64,000 bases of DNA from Mesorhizobium sp. WSM3859 (GCF_002295065.1 NZ_NSGG01000002.1:372001-436000); one strand, 5' to 3'. Numbered from the stretch's first letter, positions 36,622 to 45,943 are shown. A program made the numbers and translations. Notes: a model not told the origin generated them from the sequence alone.

Positions 36622-37059
36622 TCAGCCCTTCTTGACCCTGTAGCTCTGATGACAGGCGCCGCAATCGCCGCCCAGCGTGTTTAGCTGCGCCTTCAGGCCA
36701 TCGACATCGCCCGGCGGTGAGGCGACCGCTTCCTTGGTGTTGGCCAGGAACTTGTCCTCTGCGGCCTTGAAGCCGGCCATGTCTTCCCAGATCTTCGGCG
36801 CGGCCGTGGTGTCGCCCTTGTCGGAGCCGGCTGGGAAAAGCTTTTCGGTATCGAACTTCTCGGCATTGGCTTGCAGGGCCTTCAGCGTCGTCAGCACGGC
36901 AGCCGCGTCGAAATCCTCCTCGCCCTTGACCACTTTGGACAACTGGCCGGCGAGCTTGCCGCGCTCCTTCATCAGCGCCTGGCGCTCCTGGATCGGATCG
37001 GCAAAGGCGGCCGAACCGGCAAAGGCGAGCATGGAGATGGCAAGGACAAGCTTTCTCAT
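36622..37059 (-). CDS. Cytochrome c'/c556-type monohaem protein
   Basis: 145 residues. Signal peptide cleaved after AAFA (about residue 20). Four-helix pattern beginning IQERQALMKERGKLAGQLSK and a C-terminal haem site CGACHQSYRVKK, as in cytochromes c' and c556. Upstream partner of the dihaem cytochrome. Electron carrier or gas-binding protein; which cannot be told. Confidence 0.92.
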   Translation of the reverse strand: MRKLVLAISMLAFAGSAAFADPIQERQALMKERGKLAGQLSKVVKGEEDFDAAAVLTTLKALQANAEKFDTEKLFPAGSDKGDTTAAPKIWEDMAGFKAAEDKFLANTKEAVASPPGDVDGLKAQLNTLGGDCGACHQSYRVKKG

Positions 37060-37138
37060 TCAATCGGCTCCGTGGTGAAAAAAGTTCGCGACTACGGCAT
37101 TCCACCGTTTCACGGCGAAATGCCCTATCTCCTCGTTG

Positions 37139-37187
37139 GCACAATTCCGGACGGAAACTGTTCCACACCTCGCCTGGAATTGCTCCA
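37139..37187. repeat. Palindromic repeat family B copy 3
   Basis: GCACAATTCCGGACGGAAAC pairs with ..GCCTGGAATTGCTCC. It is the only repeat in the first half of the 37060-37413 gap. Confidence 0.7.
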
Positions 37188-37276
37188 GACGTTAACGGAC
37201 CCGACCATGGAAATATTCCCCCGGTGCCGTCACGATTTTCCCGCCCGCGATCAATCTGCTGTGTTGGTAGATAAAG

Positions 37277-37300
37277 AAAAGCCCCGTTTCCGGGGCTTTT
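37277..37300. terminator. Bidirectional intrinsic terminator
   Basis: AAAAGCCCC-GTTTC-style hairpin GCCCC / GGGGC flanked by A4 and T4 on both sides. On the minus strand the run is TTTTCTTT. It can end transcription of the superoxide dismutase gene, which stops at 37414. Confidence 0.7.
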
Positions 37301-37319
37301 CAGTAGGATCGATCAGCCT

Positions 37320-37421
37320 TTACAGCGCCGCGCGCCTTTCGGCGCGCAAAGGACGCTGTAACGCTTTGATTCTGCGCATGAACCTTTCCGAAAATCGATT
37401 TCGATTTTCGGGGTCATGCGC
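37320..37421. repeat. Palindrome family E plus family A copy 4
   Basis: 37320-37361: TTACAGCG / CGCTGTAA outer arms with an inner GCGCGCC-TTTC-GGCGCGC hairpin. 37374-37421: GCGCATGA / TCATGCGC with inner CCGAAAATCGA / TCGATTTTCGG. The second element includes the superoxide dismutase stop codon. Confidence 0.75.
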
Positions 37422-38016
37422 GGGCCTTTTCGTACATCTCCAGGACGTGGTCCCAGTTGATCAGGCTGTCGACGAAGGCTTCGAGATATTTCGGCCGCGC
37501 GTTGCGGTAGTCGATGTAGTAGGAGTGCTCCCACACGTCGACGCCGAGGATCGGCGTGCCGCCATGCACCAGCGGGTTCTCGCCGTTCGGCGTCTTGGAG
37601 ATTTCGAGCTTGCCGTTCTTGACCGAGACCCAGGCCCAGCCGGAGCCGAACTGGGTGGTGCCGGCAGCGATGAAATCCGCCTTGAACTTGTCATAGCCGC
37701 CGAGATCGCTGTCGACGGCCTTCTGCAGCGCGCCCGGCAGCTTGTTGCCGCCGCCGCCCTTCTTCATCCATTTCCAGAAATGGATGTGGTTGTAGTGCTG
37801 GGCTGCGTTGTTGAAGAGCCCGGCATTCTTGCCGAAGGACTGCTTGACCACGTCTTCGACCGACAGGTCGCCAAGGCCGGCCTCGGCGGCCAGCTTGTTG
37901 CCGTTGTCGACATAGGCCTTGTGGTGCTTGTCGTGGTGATACTCCAGCGTCTCCTTCGACATATAGGGCTGAAGCGCCTCGTAGTCGTAGGGCAAGGCGG
38001 GCAACTCAAAAGCCAT
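37414..38016 (-). CDS. sodB: Superoxide dismutase (Fe/Mn family)
   Basis: 200 residues from ATG 38016 with GAGGGAGT 9 nt upstream. Metal ligands in EYHHDKHHKAYV (His27), the NHIHFW region (second His), and DVWEHSYYIDY (Asp and His). Dismutates superoxide in the cytoplasm. The Fe/Mn choice cannot be fixed by eye, though the YNHIHFWKWMKK region and Gln/Gly positions are typical of rhizobial SodB-type enzymes. Ends within a family A palindrome. Confidence 0.94.
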   Translation of the reverse strand: MAFELPALPYDYEALQPYMSKETLEYHHDKHHKAYVDNGNKLAAEAGLGDLSVEDVVKQSFGKNAGLFNNAAQHYNHIHFWKWMKKGGGGNKLPGALQKAVDSDLGGYDKFKADFIAAGTTQFGSGWAWVSVKNGKLEISKTPNGENPLVHGGTPILGVDVWEHSYYIDYRNARPKYLEAFVDSLINWDHVLEMYEKARA

Positions 38017-38116
38017 GGATGGTACTCCCTCGAGGAAAAAATCCGGTGAACTACCGAATTTAGATAGGTCTGGAATGGGTTGGGGCAACTCCGGAATGAA
38101 GCGCCGAGCGACTTTA

Positions 38117-38164
38117 GAGCAATTCGCGGAAAAGTGTGAAAGGGTTTTCCGTCCGCAATTGCGC
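38117..38164. repeat. Palindromic repeat family B copy 4
   Basis: GAGCAATTCGCGGAAAAGTG pairs with TTTTCCGTCCGCAATTGCGC. This is the most symmetric copy of the family. Confidence 0.75.
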
Positions 38165-38218
38165 CTCACAAGAGAAAGAGTGGGTCGCCGTTTCGTGAAA
38201 CGCTGAAACTCGTACGGC

Positions 38219-39097
38219 TCAAGCGGCGGACGTCGAATGCGCCCAGTCCCAATAGAGCTCGCGCGCCTTCTTGGCCACGGGTCCGGGCTGCAGGTCGCGG
38301 CTCTCGATGCGCGTGACCGGCACGACCTTGGAATGGTTTCCGGTCGAGAAGATTTCGTCGGCCTCGAGAAAATCGCGAACCGACAGCGTCTTCTCGATGG
38401 TCCTGAAGCCGTAGTCGCCAAGCAGGTTGATGGTGCGCGAGCGGGTGATGCCCGACAGGAACGTGCCGTTCGGGGCGGGCGTCATCACATGGCCGTCCTT
38501 GACCAGGAAGATGTTGGACGTGCCGGTCTCGGCGACATTGCCCAGCATGTCGAGCACGAGCGCGTTGTCGAAGCCGCGGTTCTTGGCCTCCAGGATGGCG
38601 CGGCCGTTGTTGGGATAGAGGCAGCCCGCCTTGGCGTTGGTCGGCATGGTCTCGATGGTCGGGCGCCGGAACGGCGAGACGCCGACCGAGAAACCGGATG
38701 GCGGGATCATCGGCGATTCGTAGAGGCAGAGGCAGAAGCGGGTCGAATCCGGATCGGCCGGCACGCCCATATAGCCCCCATGCTCGGCCCAATACATCGG
38801 CCTGATATAGACTGCCGTCTTGCCGTCGAACTTCTTCAGGCCGTCCCAGGTCAGGCCGACGATCTCTTCCGTCGTCATCGACGGCTTCAGGCCGAGCGCC
38901 GTCGCCGAGGCGTTGACGCGAGCGGAGTGAAGCTCGAGGTCAGGCGTGACGCCTTCGAACCAGCGGCCGCCGTCGAAGACGCTGGTGCCGAGCCACATGG
39001 CGTGGCTGCGCGGTCCGAGAATGGCAACGTTGCCCTCGTACCAGTCGCCGTCCACATAGGTCCATGTCGCGGATTGCGCCGCCGTCGCCAGTGTCAT
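38219..39097 (-). CDS. Class IV aminotransferase, branched-chain amino acid type
   Basis: 292 residues from MTLATAAQSATWTYVDG. PLP lysine Lys156 in PTNAKAGCLYPNN; conserved AETGTSNIFLV and SGITRSRTINLL. Family members transaminate branched-chain amino acids (IlvE) or make/consume D-amino acids. The GTSVFDGGRWFEG and YIRPMYW segments favour IlvE-like proteins. Monocistronic, divergent from a haloacid dehalogenase gene. Confidence 0.88.
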   Translation of the reverse strand: MTLATAAQSATWTYVDGDWYEGNVAILGPRSHAMWLGTSVFDGGRWFEGVTPDLELHSARVNASATALGLKPSMTTEEIVGLTWDGLKKFDGKTAVYIRPMYWAEHGGYMGVPADPDSTRFCLCLYESPMIPPSGFSVGVSPFRRPTIETMPTNAKAGCLYPNNGRAILEAKNRGFDNALVLDMLGNVAETGTSNIFLVKDGHVMTPAPNGTFLSGITRSRTINLLGDYGFRTIEKTLSVRDFLEADEIFSTGNHSKVVPVTRIESRDLQPGPVAKKARELYWDWAHSTSAA

Positions 39098-39248
39098 GTT
39101 CGTCGTCCAAACCGGTGATTTCAGGCGGCCATAGGACGATGCTTTGACGTCCGGCGTCAACCGACATCGGGAAAAATCGTTGAGGCCAGAGGCACTTGAC
39201 TGCAATCAATGCTTGCACGGCAGGCCCGCGCGCCCCAAAACTTAAGCC

Positions 39249-39911
39249 ATGCATCATGCGGCCTATGTCTTCGACGCCTATGGTACGTTGTTCGACGTGC
39301 ACGCCGCCGTGCGCCGCCACGCCGGCGAGATCGGGCCGGACGGCCAGTTGCTGTCGGAAATCTGGCGCGCCAAGCAGCTCGAATATTCCTGGGTGCGGAC
39401 GCTGATGGGCTCTTACGCCGACTTCTGGCAACTGACCGAGCAGGCGCTGGATTTCGCGCTGCGCAAGGTGCCTTCGGCCGATCCGGCGCTGCGGACGAAA
39501 CTGCTCGAAGCCTATTGGCGGCTCGATTGCTATCCGGAAGTGCCCGCCGTGCTGAAGGCGCTCAAGGCGTCCGGCGCGAAGCTTGCGATCCTTTCCAATG
39601 GGTCGCCGGAAATGCTCGACGCCGCGGTCAAATCCGCCGCGCTCGACCAGATCCTCGACAATGTGTTTTCGGTCGATCAGGTCAAGCGCTTCAAGACCGA
39701 CCCCGCGGTCTACGACATGGTGGTCACGAGCTGGCGACTTTATCCGGGAGCGGTGTCGTTCCAGTCGTCGAACCGCTGGGACATAGCCGGCGCGACCAAA
39801 TTCGGTTTCCGTACGGTCTGGATCAACCGGACCAACCAGCCGGATGAATACTGCGACTTTCCGCCAGGGCTGATCCTGCCTTCGCTCGACGGCCTGCTGG
39901 CGGGTGTCTGA
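39249..39911 (+). CDS. (S)-2-haloacid dehalogenase, HAD type II
   Basis: 220 residues. HAD motifs: nucleophile Asp9 in YVFDAYGTLFD, motif II AILSNGSPEML, lysine region RFKTDPAVYD, and SSNRWDIAGATKFGF, which is the type II haloacid dehalogenase signature. Hydrolyses L-2-haloacids to D-2-hydroxyacids. Starts at ATG 39249. Stand-alone. Confidence 0.9.
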   Translation: MHHAAYVFDAYGTLFDVHAAVRRHAGEIGPDGQLLSEIWRAKQLEYSWVRTLMGSYADFWQLTEQALDFALRKVPSADPALRTKLLEAYWRLDCYPEVPAVLKALKASGAKLAILSNGSPEMLDAAVKSAALDQILDNVFSVDQVKRFKTDPAVYDMVVTSWRLYPGAVSFQSSNRWDIAGATKFGFRTVWINRTNQPDEYCDFPPGLILPSLDGLLAGV

Positions 39912-40083
39912 TGCCTCTGTTGCTGCAGCGCAACAGCGGCGGCACAGTCACAGCTTCGCCTTTTTCTGTCCACCGTCAGGCCAGAATTGGAACCGCCTAT
40001 CACGGCCGACTGTTATGGATGCCGTCAGCAATGAGCCTTCGCATTCATGCTTTCTTGTGAATTGAGACCCAGAAAAGGCAACC

Positions 40084-40911
40084 ATGTCAGACGCTTCCTT
40101 CCGCATCAGCCGCCGTGGCTTCCTCAACTTCACAGCCCTTGGCGCTGCTTCGGTTGCCGTGTCCGCCTGCACCACGACTAGCGATCAAGGCCCGGCACCC
40201 ATCCAAACGCCGCCGCCTCAGGCCCCTGTCGAGCCGCCCCTTGGCGACTATGAGACGATGTATGGCGCGATGTCCGACAATGGCTTCGACCTGCCGGCCA
40301 TTCCGGTGAACAAGATCGATCACAGATTCCTGCGCCAGATCGTTCCCGATCCGACCGGGCAGCGCCCGGGCACCATCGTCGTCGATACCACCGGCCACTT
40401 CCTCTATCTGGTGCGCGAGGGCGGCCAGGCGATCCGCTACGGGGTCGGCCTCGGCCGCGCCGGCTTCGAATGGTCGGGCGACGCGGTCGTGCAGTGGAAG
40501 CAGAAATGGCCGAAATGGACGCCGCCGGACGAGATGGTCGCGCGCCAGCCGGAGCTGACGCAATACAGCGCCAAGAATGGCGGCATGCCCGGCGGACTGA
40601 AGAACCCGCTCGGCGCGCGTGCGCTTTATCTCTTCCAGGGCAGCCAGGACACGCTCTACCGCCTGCACGGTTCTCCCGAATGGTGGTCGATCGGCAAGTC
40701 GGTTTCGTCGGGCTGCGTGCGCCTGATCAACCAGGACATCATCGACCTTTACGACCGTGTGCCCACGAAGACCCCGGTCGTCGTGACGGCCAATATCGGC
40801 GCGCCGGAAGAGGACATGCCGGATCGCCAGGCGATCCCGATCGACAACGGCGTGCCGACGGGCTCGATCCTGCTCGGCCCGGTGAAGCGGCTCACCAACG
40901 AGATTTTCTGA
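40084..40911 (+). CDS. L,D-transpeptidase (YkuD family), exported lipoprotein
   Basis: 275 residues. Twin-arginine signal (ISRRGFLNF) with a lipobox-like VSAC at Cys29, Pro-rich linker 35-53, and a YkuD domain from about 95. Catalytic motif: HGSPEW.. with His195 and SSGCVRL with Cys211. Forms 3-3 cross-links or attaches proteins to peptidoglycan in the periplasm. Both Tat and lipoprotein features are seen; which dominates is unclear. Confidence 0.93.
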   Translation: MSDASFRISRRGFLNFTALGAASVAVSACTTTSDQGPAPIQTPPPQAPVEPPLGDYETMYGAMSDNGFDLPAIPVNKIDHRFLRQIVPDPTGQRPGTIVVDTTGHFLYLVREGGQAIRYGVGLGRAGFEWSGDAVVQWKQKWPKWTPPDEMVARQPELTQYSAKNGGMPGGLKNPLGARALYLFQGSQDTLYRLHGSPEWWSIGKSVSSGCVRLINQDIIDLYDRVPTKTPVVVTANIGAPEEDMPDRQAIPIDNGVPTGSILLGPVKRLTNEIF

Positions 40912-41102
40912 ACTGACGATCCGTCAGCGGTGCCAGCACAAATGATGGCCGGCATCGCGGCCGGACGCCCTGGCGGGATCCGCGGCGCCGGGCCACTGGC
41001 ATCGGCGCATCACGACTTCCGGCTGGACCACACAAAAACGTCAAAACCGGGTGTTCTAAGCAGGCCAGACTTCAGGCATTTTATGCCGGCAAGAGTTTTG
41101 CC

Positions 41103-41726
41103 ATGTACACACCGCCCGCCTTCCGCGATGACGATCATGAGAGCCTGAGCGCGACGATCCGCGCCGCGCGGCTGGCGACGCTGGTCACCGCCACGGCGGA
41201 CGGGCCGATGGCGACGCCGTTGCCGCTTTTCCTCGATGACAGCGAAGGCGAGCACGGCGTGATCTACGGCCATGTCGCCAAGGCAAATCCGCAGTGGCGC
41301 GTGCCGGCCGTAGGCGATGGCCTGGCGATCTTCATGGGCCCGGACGCCTATGTGACGCCGGCCTGGTATCAGGCCAAGCAGGAGACCGGGAAGGTCGTGC
41401 CGACCTGGAACTACGTCGCCGTCCACGCGCATGGGCCGATCGAATTCTTCGAGGATACCGACAGGCTGCTCGAGGTGGTGACCCGCCTGACCAATTTGCA
41501 TGAAGGCGGGCGCAGCGCGCCCTGGGCGGTGTCGGACGCGCCGGCGGATTTCATCCAGTCGCAGTTGAAGGGCATCGTCGGCCTGCGCATGCCGATCACG
41601 AAGCTCGAAGGCAAGCGCAAGATGAGCCAGAACCGCAACGCGGCCGATCGCGCCGGCGTGCATGCCGGCCTGGCGGCCAGCGAGCGGCCCTCCGATCGCG
41701 AGGTCGCGCCGCTCATTCCGTTGTGA
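41103..41726 (+). CDS. PaiB-like FMN-binding protein
   Basis: 207 residues: MYTPPAFRDDD, LATLVTATADGPMATPLPLFLD, GHVAKANPQW and AYVTPAWYQAKQETGKVVPTWNYVAVHAHG are the PaiB signature (split-barrel flavin fold). PaiB was described as a negative regulator in Bacillus; in proteobacteria its role is unclear. Stand-alone; CAAGAG lies 8 nt upstream of the ATG. Confidence 0.92.
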   Translation: MYTPPAFRDDDHESLSATIRAARLATLVTATADGPMATPLPLFLDDSEGEHGVIYGHVAKANPQWRVPAVGDGLAIFMGPDAYVTPAWYQAKQETGKVVPTWNYVAVHAHGPIEFFEDTDRLLEVVTRLTNLHEGGRSAPWAVSDAPADFIQSQLKGIVGLRMPITKLEGKRKMSQNRNAADRAGVHAGLAASERPSDREVAPLIPL

Positions 41727-41833
41727 ACCGCGCGACCGCCTGTAGGCTTGGTCCGATGAACTGATCGGCTGATGCGCTAAGCGCGTCGCGATCCTTCGGA
41801 TTCGCTCCATGCGCTTTAGGTCTTTGATTTTAC

Positions 41834-41878
41834 GCATGTCTTTATCCCGAAACCGGTTCCCACTTTCGGGAGACATGC
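41834..41878. repeat. Palindromic intergenic repeat, family A copy 5
   Basis: GCATGTCT / AGACATGC with inner CCCGAAACCGGTTCCCACTT and TCGGG. The element ends at the stop codon of the class III aminotransferase (41880-41882). Confidence 0.8.
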
Positions 41879-41879
41879 T

Positions 41880-43205
41880 TTAGCTTCGCAGTGCCTCGCC
41901 GATGGCATCGCCGAGACGCTCGACGATCGCGTCGATGGCCGCGACATCGCAAATGAAGGGTGGCGCGAGCAGCACATGGTCGCCACTGGCGCCATCGATC
42001 GTGCCACCCATGGGATAGACCAGAAGCCCATTCGCCATGGCCGCCTTCTTGATGCGCGCATGCAGCTTCCGTTTCGGATCGAAAGGCTGCTTGGTCGAAC
42101 GGTCCTCGACAAGCTCGACGCCCATGAACAGGCCACGCCCGCGAATATCGCCGATATGGGGATGGTTGCCGAAGCGCTCGCCGAGCCGGCGGGCCAGATG
42201 CGCACCCATCGCCTTCACATTGTCGAGCAGCCTGTCGCGGGCAATAACCTCCTGAACCGCGAGCGCGGCGGCGCAGGCCATGGGGTGGGAGATATAGGTG
42301 TGACCGTGCTGGAAGAGACCCGAGCCGTTGGCGAAGGCGTCGAAGATCTTCTGGCTAAGCAGCACCGCACCGATCGGCTGATAGCCGCCGCCGAGCCCCT
42401 TGGCGATCGTCATCAGGTCGGGGGCGACGCCATCCTGCTCGCAGGCATGCAGCGTCCCGGTGCGGCCCATGCCGCACATCACTTCGTCGAGGAGCAGCAG
42501 CACACCGTAACGGTCGCAAATCTCGCGGATGCGGCGCAAATAGTCCGCCACCGGCGGAACCGCGCCGGCCGTCGCGCCGACCACCGTTTCGGCGACGAAA
42601 GCCATGACCGTCTCCGGTCCAAGCTCGATGATCTTGTCCTCCAGCGCCTGCGCAGCGCGAGCGGCATAGTCCTGGTCGGTCTCGCCGGCCTCCTGGAAGC
42701 GGTAGGCGAAGCACGGGTCGATGTGATGCGTTTCGATGAGCAGCGGCCGGAACTGCGCGCGCCGCCATTCATTGCCGCCCGTCGCCAGCGCGCCAAGCGT
42801 GTTGCCGTGATAGCTCTGCTTGCGCGCGATGATGTTGCGGCGCAGCGGCTGGCCGATCTCGACGAAGTACTGCCGCGCCATCTTGAGCGCCGCTTCGATT
42901 GCTTCCGAGCCGCCCGAAACGAAATAGGCATGGCTGATGCCGGCCGGCGCGTCGGCGACCAGCCGGTCGGCGAGCGCTTCGGCGATATCGCTGGTGAAGA
43001 AACTGGTATGGGCATAGGCAAGCGTGTCGGCCTGCCGGTGCATGGCGGCGATCACATCGGGATGGCCGTGGCCGAGGCAGGAAACTGCGGCGCCACCGGA
43101 CGCGTCGATATAGGCGCGCCCGTTGCTGTCGAAGAGCTCGACGCCCTTGCCGCCGCTGGCGACCGGCAGCACGGCGCTGATCTGGCGATGCAGGATATGG
43201 GTCAT
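41880..43205 (-). CDS. Class III pyridoxal-phosphate aminotransferase
   Basis: 441 residues. PLP lysine Lys269 (TIAKGLGGGYQPIGAV), Asp240 in LLLLDEVMCGMGRTG, and phosphate-binding FVSGGSEAIEAALKMAR and KQSYHGNTLGAL. Family enzymes transfer terminal amino groups (omega-amino acids, diamines, beta-amino acids). Its start overlaps the RpiR gene stop by ATGA, so it is the second gene of a two-gene operon divergent from the BKACE/transporter operon. Substrate unknown. Confidence 0.93.
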   Translation of the reverse strand: MTHILHRQISAVLPVASGGKGVELFDSNGRAYIDASGGAAVSCLGHGHPDVIAAMHRQADTLAYAHTSFFTSDIAEALADRLVADAPAGISHAYFVSGGSEAIEAALKMARQYFVEIGQPLRRNIIARKQSYHGNTLGALATGGNEWRRAQFRPLLIETHHIDPCFAYRFQEAGETDQDYAARAAQALEDKIIELGPETVMAFVAETVVGATAGAVPPVADYLRRIREICDRYGVLLLLDEVMCGMGRTGTLHACEQDGVAPDLMTIAKGLGGGYQPIGAVLLSQKIFDAFANGSGLFQHGHTYISHPMACAAALAVQEVIARDRLLDNVKAMGAHLARRLGERFGNHPHIGDIRGRGLFMGVELVEDRSTKQPFDPKRKLHARIKKAAMANGLLVYPMGGTIDGASGDHVLLAPPFICDVAAIDAIVERLGDAIGEALRS

Positions 43206-44092
43206 GATTTCCTCCGGCCGCGCGGCGGCAAGATGTGGATGTCGAGTTGGGAGAGCTGGTCCTCGGTTCGGCGAATGGCCGCAAGGGCCTTGTCCGCGCC
43301 CTTGCCGGCGATCAGCGCCGCGAGGATCTCCCCGACGACGAAGGCCGGCGCCATGGCGTGGAAGAAGGACGGGCTTTCCGTTGGCACCAACACCGACGAC
43401 GCGGCCAAACCGGCGAGCGGTGACACGGCGCTGTCGGTCAGAGCGATCACCGGCACTCCAGCGGCCGCGCCGCGGCGGGCAAGATCGACGGTCAGCCTGG
43501 TGTAGGGAGCGACGCTGACCACGAACAGGACGTCTTCGTCGGTCGCGAGGCGAATGGCGTCGGTGCCTGCTCCCGAGGCGCCGTCGAGTATCACCGCCTT
43601 CTCGCCCAGGAAGGACATGACATAGGAAAAATGCGCGACGACCGGATGGCTGGAGCGCAGCCCGAGGCAGAATATCCGGCGTGCTGCGTAGAGCCGCTCG
43701 GCCGCCGTGGCAAGCGCGTCGAGCTGTTCGGGCTCGCCCAGTTGAGCGATCTGCTCGGCCAGCGACCGCACCATCTCGGCGGCCAACGCGCGGTCGCCGA
43801 CCTCCTGCTGGTGCGCGAGCTGCGCGCCGGCTTTGCCGGCAAAGCCGAGCTCACCCTGCCGCATCGCATTGGCGTAGAGCGAGCGCAGAGGCTCGTAGCC
43901 GTCGAATCCCAACCGCTTGGCCAGGCGCACCATCGTCCAGGGTTGCAGGCCGGCACGGCGCGCCTGCTCGCGCATCGACAACAGCGCGACGTCCTCGGGG
44001 TTGTCCAAAAGGTAGCGGGCAGCGTCCTGCAACTGCGAGGGCAAGCTGTCGAAGGCCTCGACAATGGCATCGGTAAGTGGCGCGCGGATCAT
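43202..44092 (-). CDS. RpiR/MurR-family transcriptional regulator (first of two)
   Basis: 296 residues. N-terminal HTH_6 (LQDAARYLLDNPEDVALLSMREQARRAGLQPWTMVRLAKRLGF) and a C-terminal SIS domain about 120-260 (FCLGLRSSHPVVAHFSYVMSFL; DVLFVVSVAPYTRLTVDLARRG) that normally binds a phosphorylated sugar or related ligand. Divergent from the BKACE operon with ATGCAA half-sites in the gap, so likely regulator of both sides. Confidence 0.92.
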   Translation of the reverse strand: MIRAPLTDAIVEAFDSLPSQLQDAARYLLDNPEDVALLSMREQARRAGLQPWTMVRLAKRLGFDGYEPLRSLYANAMRQGELGFAGKAGAQLAHQQEVGDRALAAEMVRSLAEQIAQLGEPEQLDALATAAERLYAARRIFCLGLRSSHPVVAHFSYVMSFLGEKAVILDGASGAGTDAIRLATDEDVLFVVSVAPYTRLTVDLARRGAAAGVPVIALTDSAVSPLAGLAASSVLVPTESPSFFHAMAPAFVVGEILAALIAGKGADKALAAIRRTEDQLSQLDIHILPPRGRRKS

Positions 44093-44121
44093 GCCACGAC
44101 CATAGACGCGAACGGATGATC

Positions 44122-44156
44122 ATGCAATATATGTTGCATAAATTGTCCATATGCAA
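44122..44156. promoter_or_regulatory. Candidate RpiR operator with three ATGCAA half-sites
   Basis: ATGCAA (44122-44127), TTGCAT (44134-44139) and ATGCAA (44151-44156). The first two form a perfect dyad with 6-bp spacer TATATG; the second and third form another with an 11-bp spacer. It lies in the 79-bp divergent gap between the RpiR and BKACE genes. The third half-site contains an ATG that could be mistaken for the BKACE start. Confidence 0.65.
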
Positions 44157-44171
44157 CAAATGGAGCAGTCG

Positions 44172-44999
44172 ATGCCGAAACAAGATCGCGTGGCGATCGC
44201 CGTGGCGCCAAACGGTGGCCGGCGCACCAAAGCCGACCACCCGGCCCTGCCGATCACCCCAGATGAATTGGCTGATTTGGCCGCCGCCTCGCTCGAGGCC
44301 GGCGCCGCCATGATCCATGTCCATGTCCGCGACCGCGACGGACGCCATCTGCTCGACACCGATGCCTATCGGGCCGCGACCGCAGCGATCAGGGCCAGCG
44401 TCAGCGACAGGCTCGTTCTTCAGATCACCAGCGAGGCGCTGGGTATTTATAGGCCCGAAGAGCAGATGCGGGTGGTGCTGGAAGCACGGCCCGAGGCGGT
44501 TTCGCTGGCCTTGCGCGAGCTGGTGCCCGATCCTACGCGTGAAGCGGCCTTCGCCTCATTTCTCGAAACGCTGCGCGTGGAAAAAGTCATGCCGCAGATC
44601 ATCCTTTATACGCCCGAGGAGGCGAGCTATCTCGCGGCGCTGGAGGGTCGCGGCCTGATCCCCTTCGACAATCTGCCGGTTCTCTATGTCCTCGGCCGCT
44701 ACACGGTCGGACAGACGTCCCGCCCCGCCGACCTGCTTCCCTTCCTGGCGCCTGGCATGCCCGCGGCGAGGCACTGGATGGTCTGCGCCTTCGGCGACCA
44801 GGAAGCGGCCTGCGTGACGGCCGCTGCTCTGCTCGGCGGACATGCGCGCGTTGGTTTCGAGAACAATCTTTTTCTCCCTGACGGGACGCTGGCTTCCGGA
44901 AACCAGGACCTCGTCGCGGCCACAAGGCGGGCAGTCGAAGCCTGCGGGCTCACGCTCGCCAATGCGGACGCGTTGCGAAGCCAGTGGTCCAATGCCTAA
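44172..44999 (+). CDS. Beta-keto acid cleavage enzyme (BKACE/Kce family)
   Basis: 275 residues. Zn-dependent enzymes that transfer a beta-keto acid's acyl fragment using acetyl-CoA, giving acetoacetate plus an acyl-CoA; 3-keto-5-aminohexanoate cleavage in lysine fermentation is the type reaction. Seen here: HVHVRD with His49 and His51, and GFENN with Glu230, the Zn-ligand positions, plus QITSEA. The start ATG 44172 has GGAG 6 nt upstream; ATGs at 44151 and 44160 lie in or beside the operator. Beta-keto substrate of this member is unknown. Confidence 0.92.
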   Translation: MPKQDRVAIAVAPNGGRRTKADHPALPITPDELADLAAASLEAGAAMIHVHVRDRDGRHLLDTDAYRAATAAIRASVSDRLVLQITSEALGIYRPEEQMRVVLEARPEAVSLALRELVPDPTREAAFASFLETLRVEKVMPQIILYTPEEASYLAALEGRGLIPFDNLPVLYVLGRYTVGQTSRPADLLPFLAPGMPAARHWMVCAFGDQEAACVTAAALLGGHARVGFENNLFLPDGTLASGNQDLVAATRRAVEACGLTLANADALRSQWSNA

Positions 45000-45025
45000 T
45001 GCGTCGGCATTCTGCAAATATTCAG

Positions 45026-45046
45026 TGCATTCTATATTAGAATGCA
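45026..45046. promoter_or_regulatory. Perfect dyad upstream of the transporter genes
   Basis: TGCATTC-TATATTA-GAATGCA: 7-bp arms, 7-bp AT-rich spacer. It lies 74 bp before the substrate-binding-protein start, in the 120-bp gap after BKACE. Differs from the ATGCAA sites at 44122-44156, so it may be bound by the second RpiR protein encoded at the operon end. Inference. Confidence 0.6.
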
Positions 45047-45119
45047 TTTTCGATTTGCGCTACCGGATCGACAGTGCTACGCTTCACGGGCAATCCAACA
45101 AAAAAGGGGAACCCGAAAA

Positions 45120-45872
45120 ATGAAGTTCGCACTCGCAAGCCTCACCGCCGCCGCGGCCGTCGCGGCAACGCTCACTTTCGGCCAGCCGGCCTTCGCCGAC
45201 GACCTGATCGTGGCGACCGACACCGCCTTCGTTCCGTTTGAGTTCAAGGAAGGCGACAAATATGTCGGCTTCGACATCGACCTTTGGGCCGCGATCGCCA
45301 AGGATATCGGCGTGACCTACACACTTCAGCCGATGGACTTCAACGGCATCATCCCGGCGCTGCAGACCAAGCAGGTCGATGTCGGCCTGGCCGGTATCAC
45401 CATCAAGGACGAGCGCAAGAAGGTCATCGACTTCTCTGACGGCTATTACGACAGCGGCTTCCTTCTGATGGTGCCCGTCGACAGCACGATCAAGGGTCCG
45501 GATGATCTCGTCGGCAAGACGCTTGCCGTGAAGACCGGCACGTCGGCGACCGACTATGCCAAGGAACATTTCAAGGGCACGGAGCTGCGCCTGTTCCCGA
45601 ACAGCGACAACGCCTATCTCGAAGTCGCGACCGGCCGCGCCGACGCCGCCATGCACGACACTCCGAACGTGCTCTACTACGTCAAGACCAACGGCCAAGG
45701 AAAAGTGAAGACCGTCGGCCCGCAGATGATGGCTCAGCAATATGGCATTGCCTTCCCGAAGGGCAGCCCGCTCGTTGCCAAGGTGAATGCTTCGATCGCC
45801 AAGCTGAAGGGCGACGGCACTTACGAGGCCATCTACAAGAAGTGGTTCGGCACCGAGCCGCCGAAGAGCTGA
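45120..45872 (+). CDS. ABC transporter periplasmic binding protein, polar amino acid type
   Basis: 250 residues from ATG 45120, after a GGGGA stretch. Signal peptide cleaved after AFA (residue 24). SBP_bac_3 family: [45 protein letters not shown] and [10 protein letters not shown], close in layout to GlnH. Binds an amino acid-like ligand and delivers it to the permease encoded next. Ligand identity cannot be read; operon context points to an acylated or amino acid-like catabolite. Confidence 0.94.
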   Translation: MKFALASLTAAAAVAATLTFGQPAFADDLIVATDTAFVPFEFKEGDKYVGFDIDLWAAIAKDIGVTYTLQPMDFNGIIPALQTKQVDVGLAGITIKDERKKVIDFSDGYYDSGFLLMVPVDSTIKGPDDLVGKTLAVKTGTSATDYAKEHFKGTELRLFPNSDNAYLEVATGRADAAMHDTPNVLYYVKTNGQGKVKTVGPQMMAQQYGIAFPKGSPLVAKVNASIAKLKGDGTYEAIYKKWFGTEPPKS

Positions 45873-45943
45873 TCCACCGGTTTCCCGTTGGATCTCCTGG
45901 CGCGCCGGCATGGCCGGCGTGCCTTCCCTGAAGGATGGCTCTC

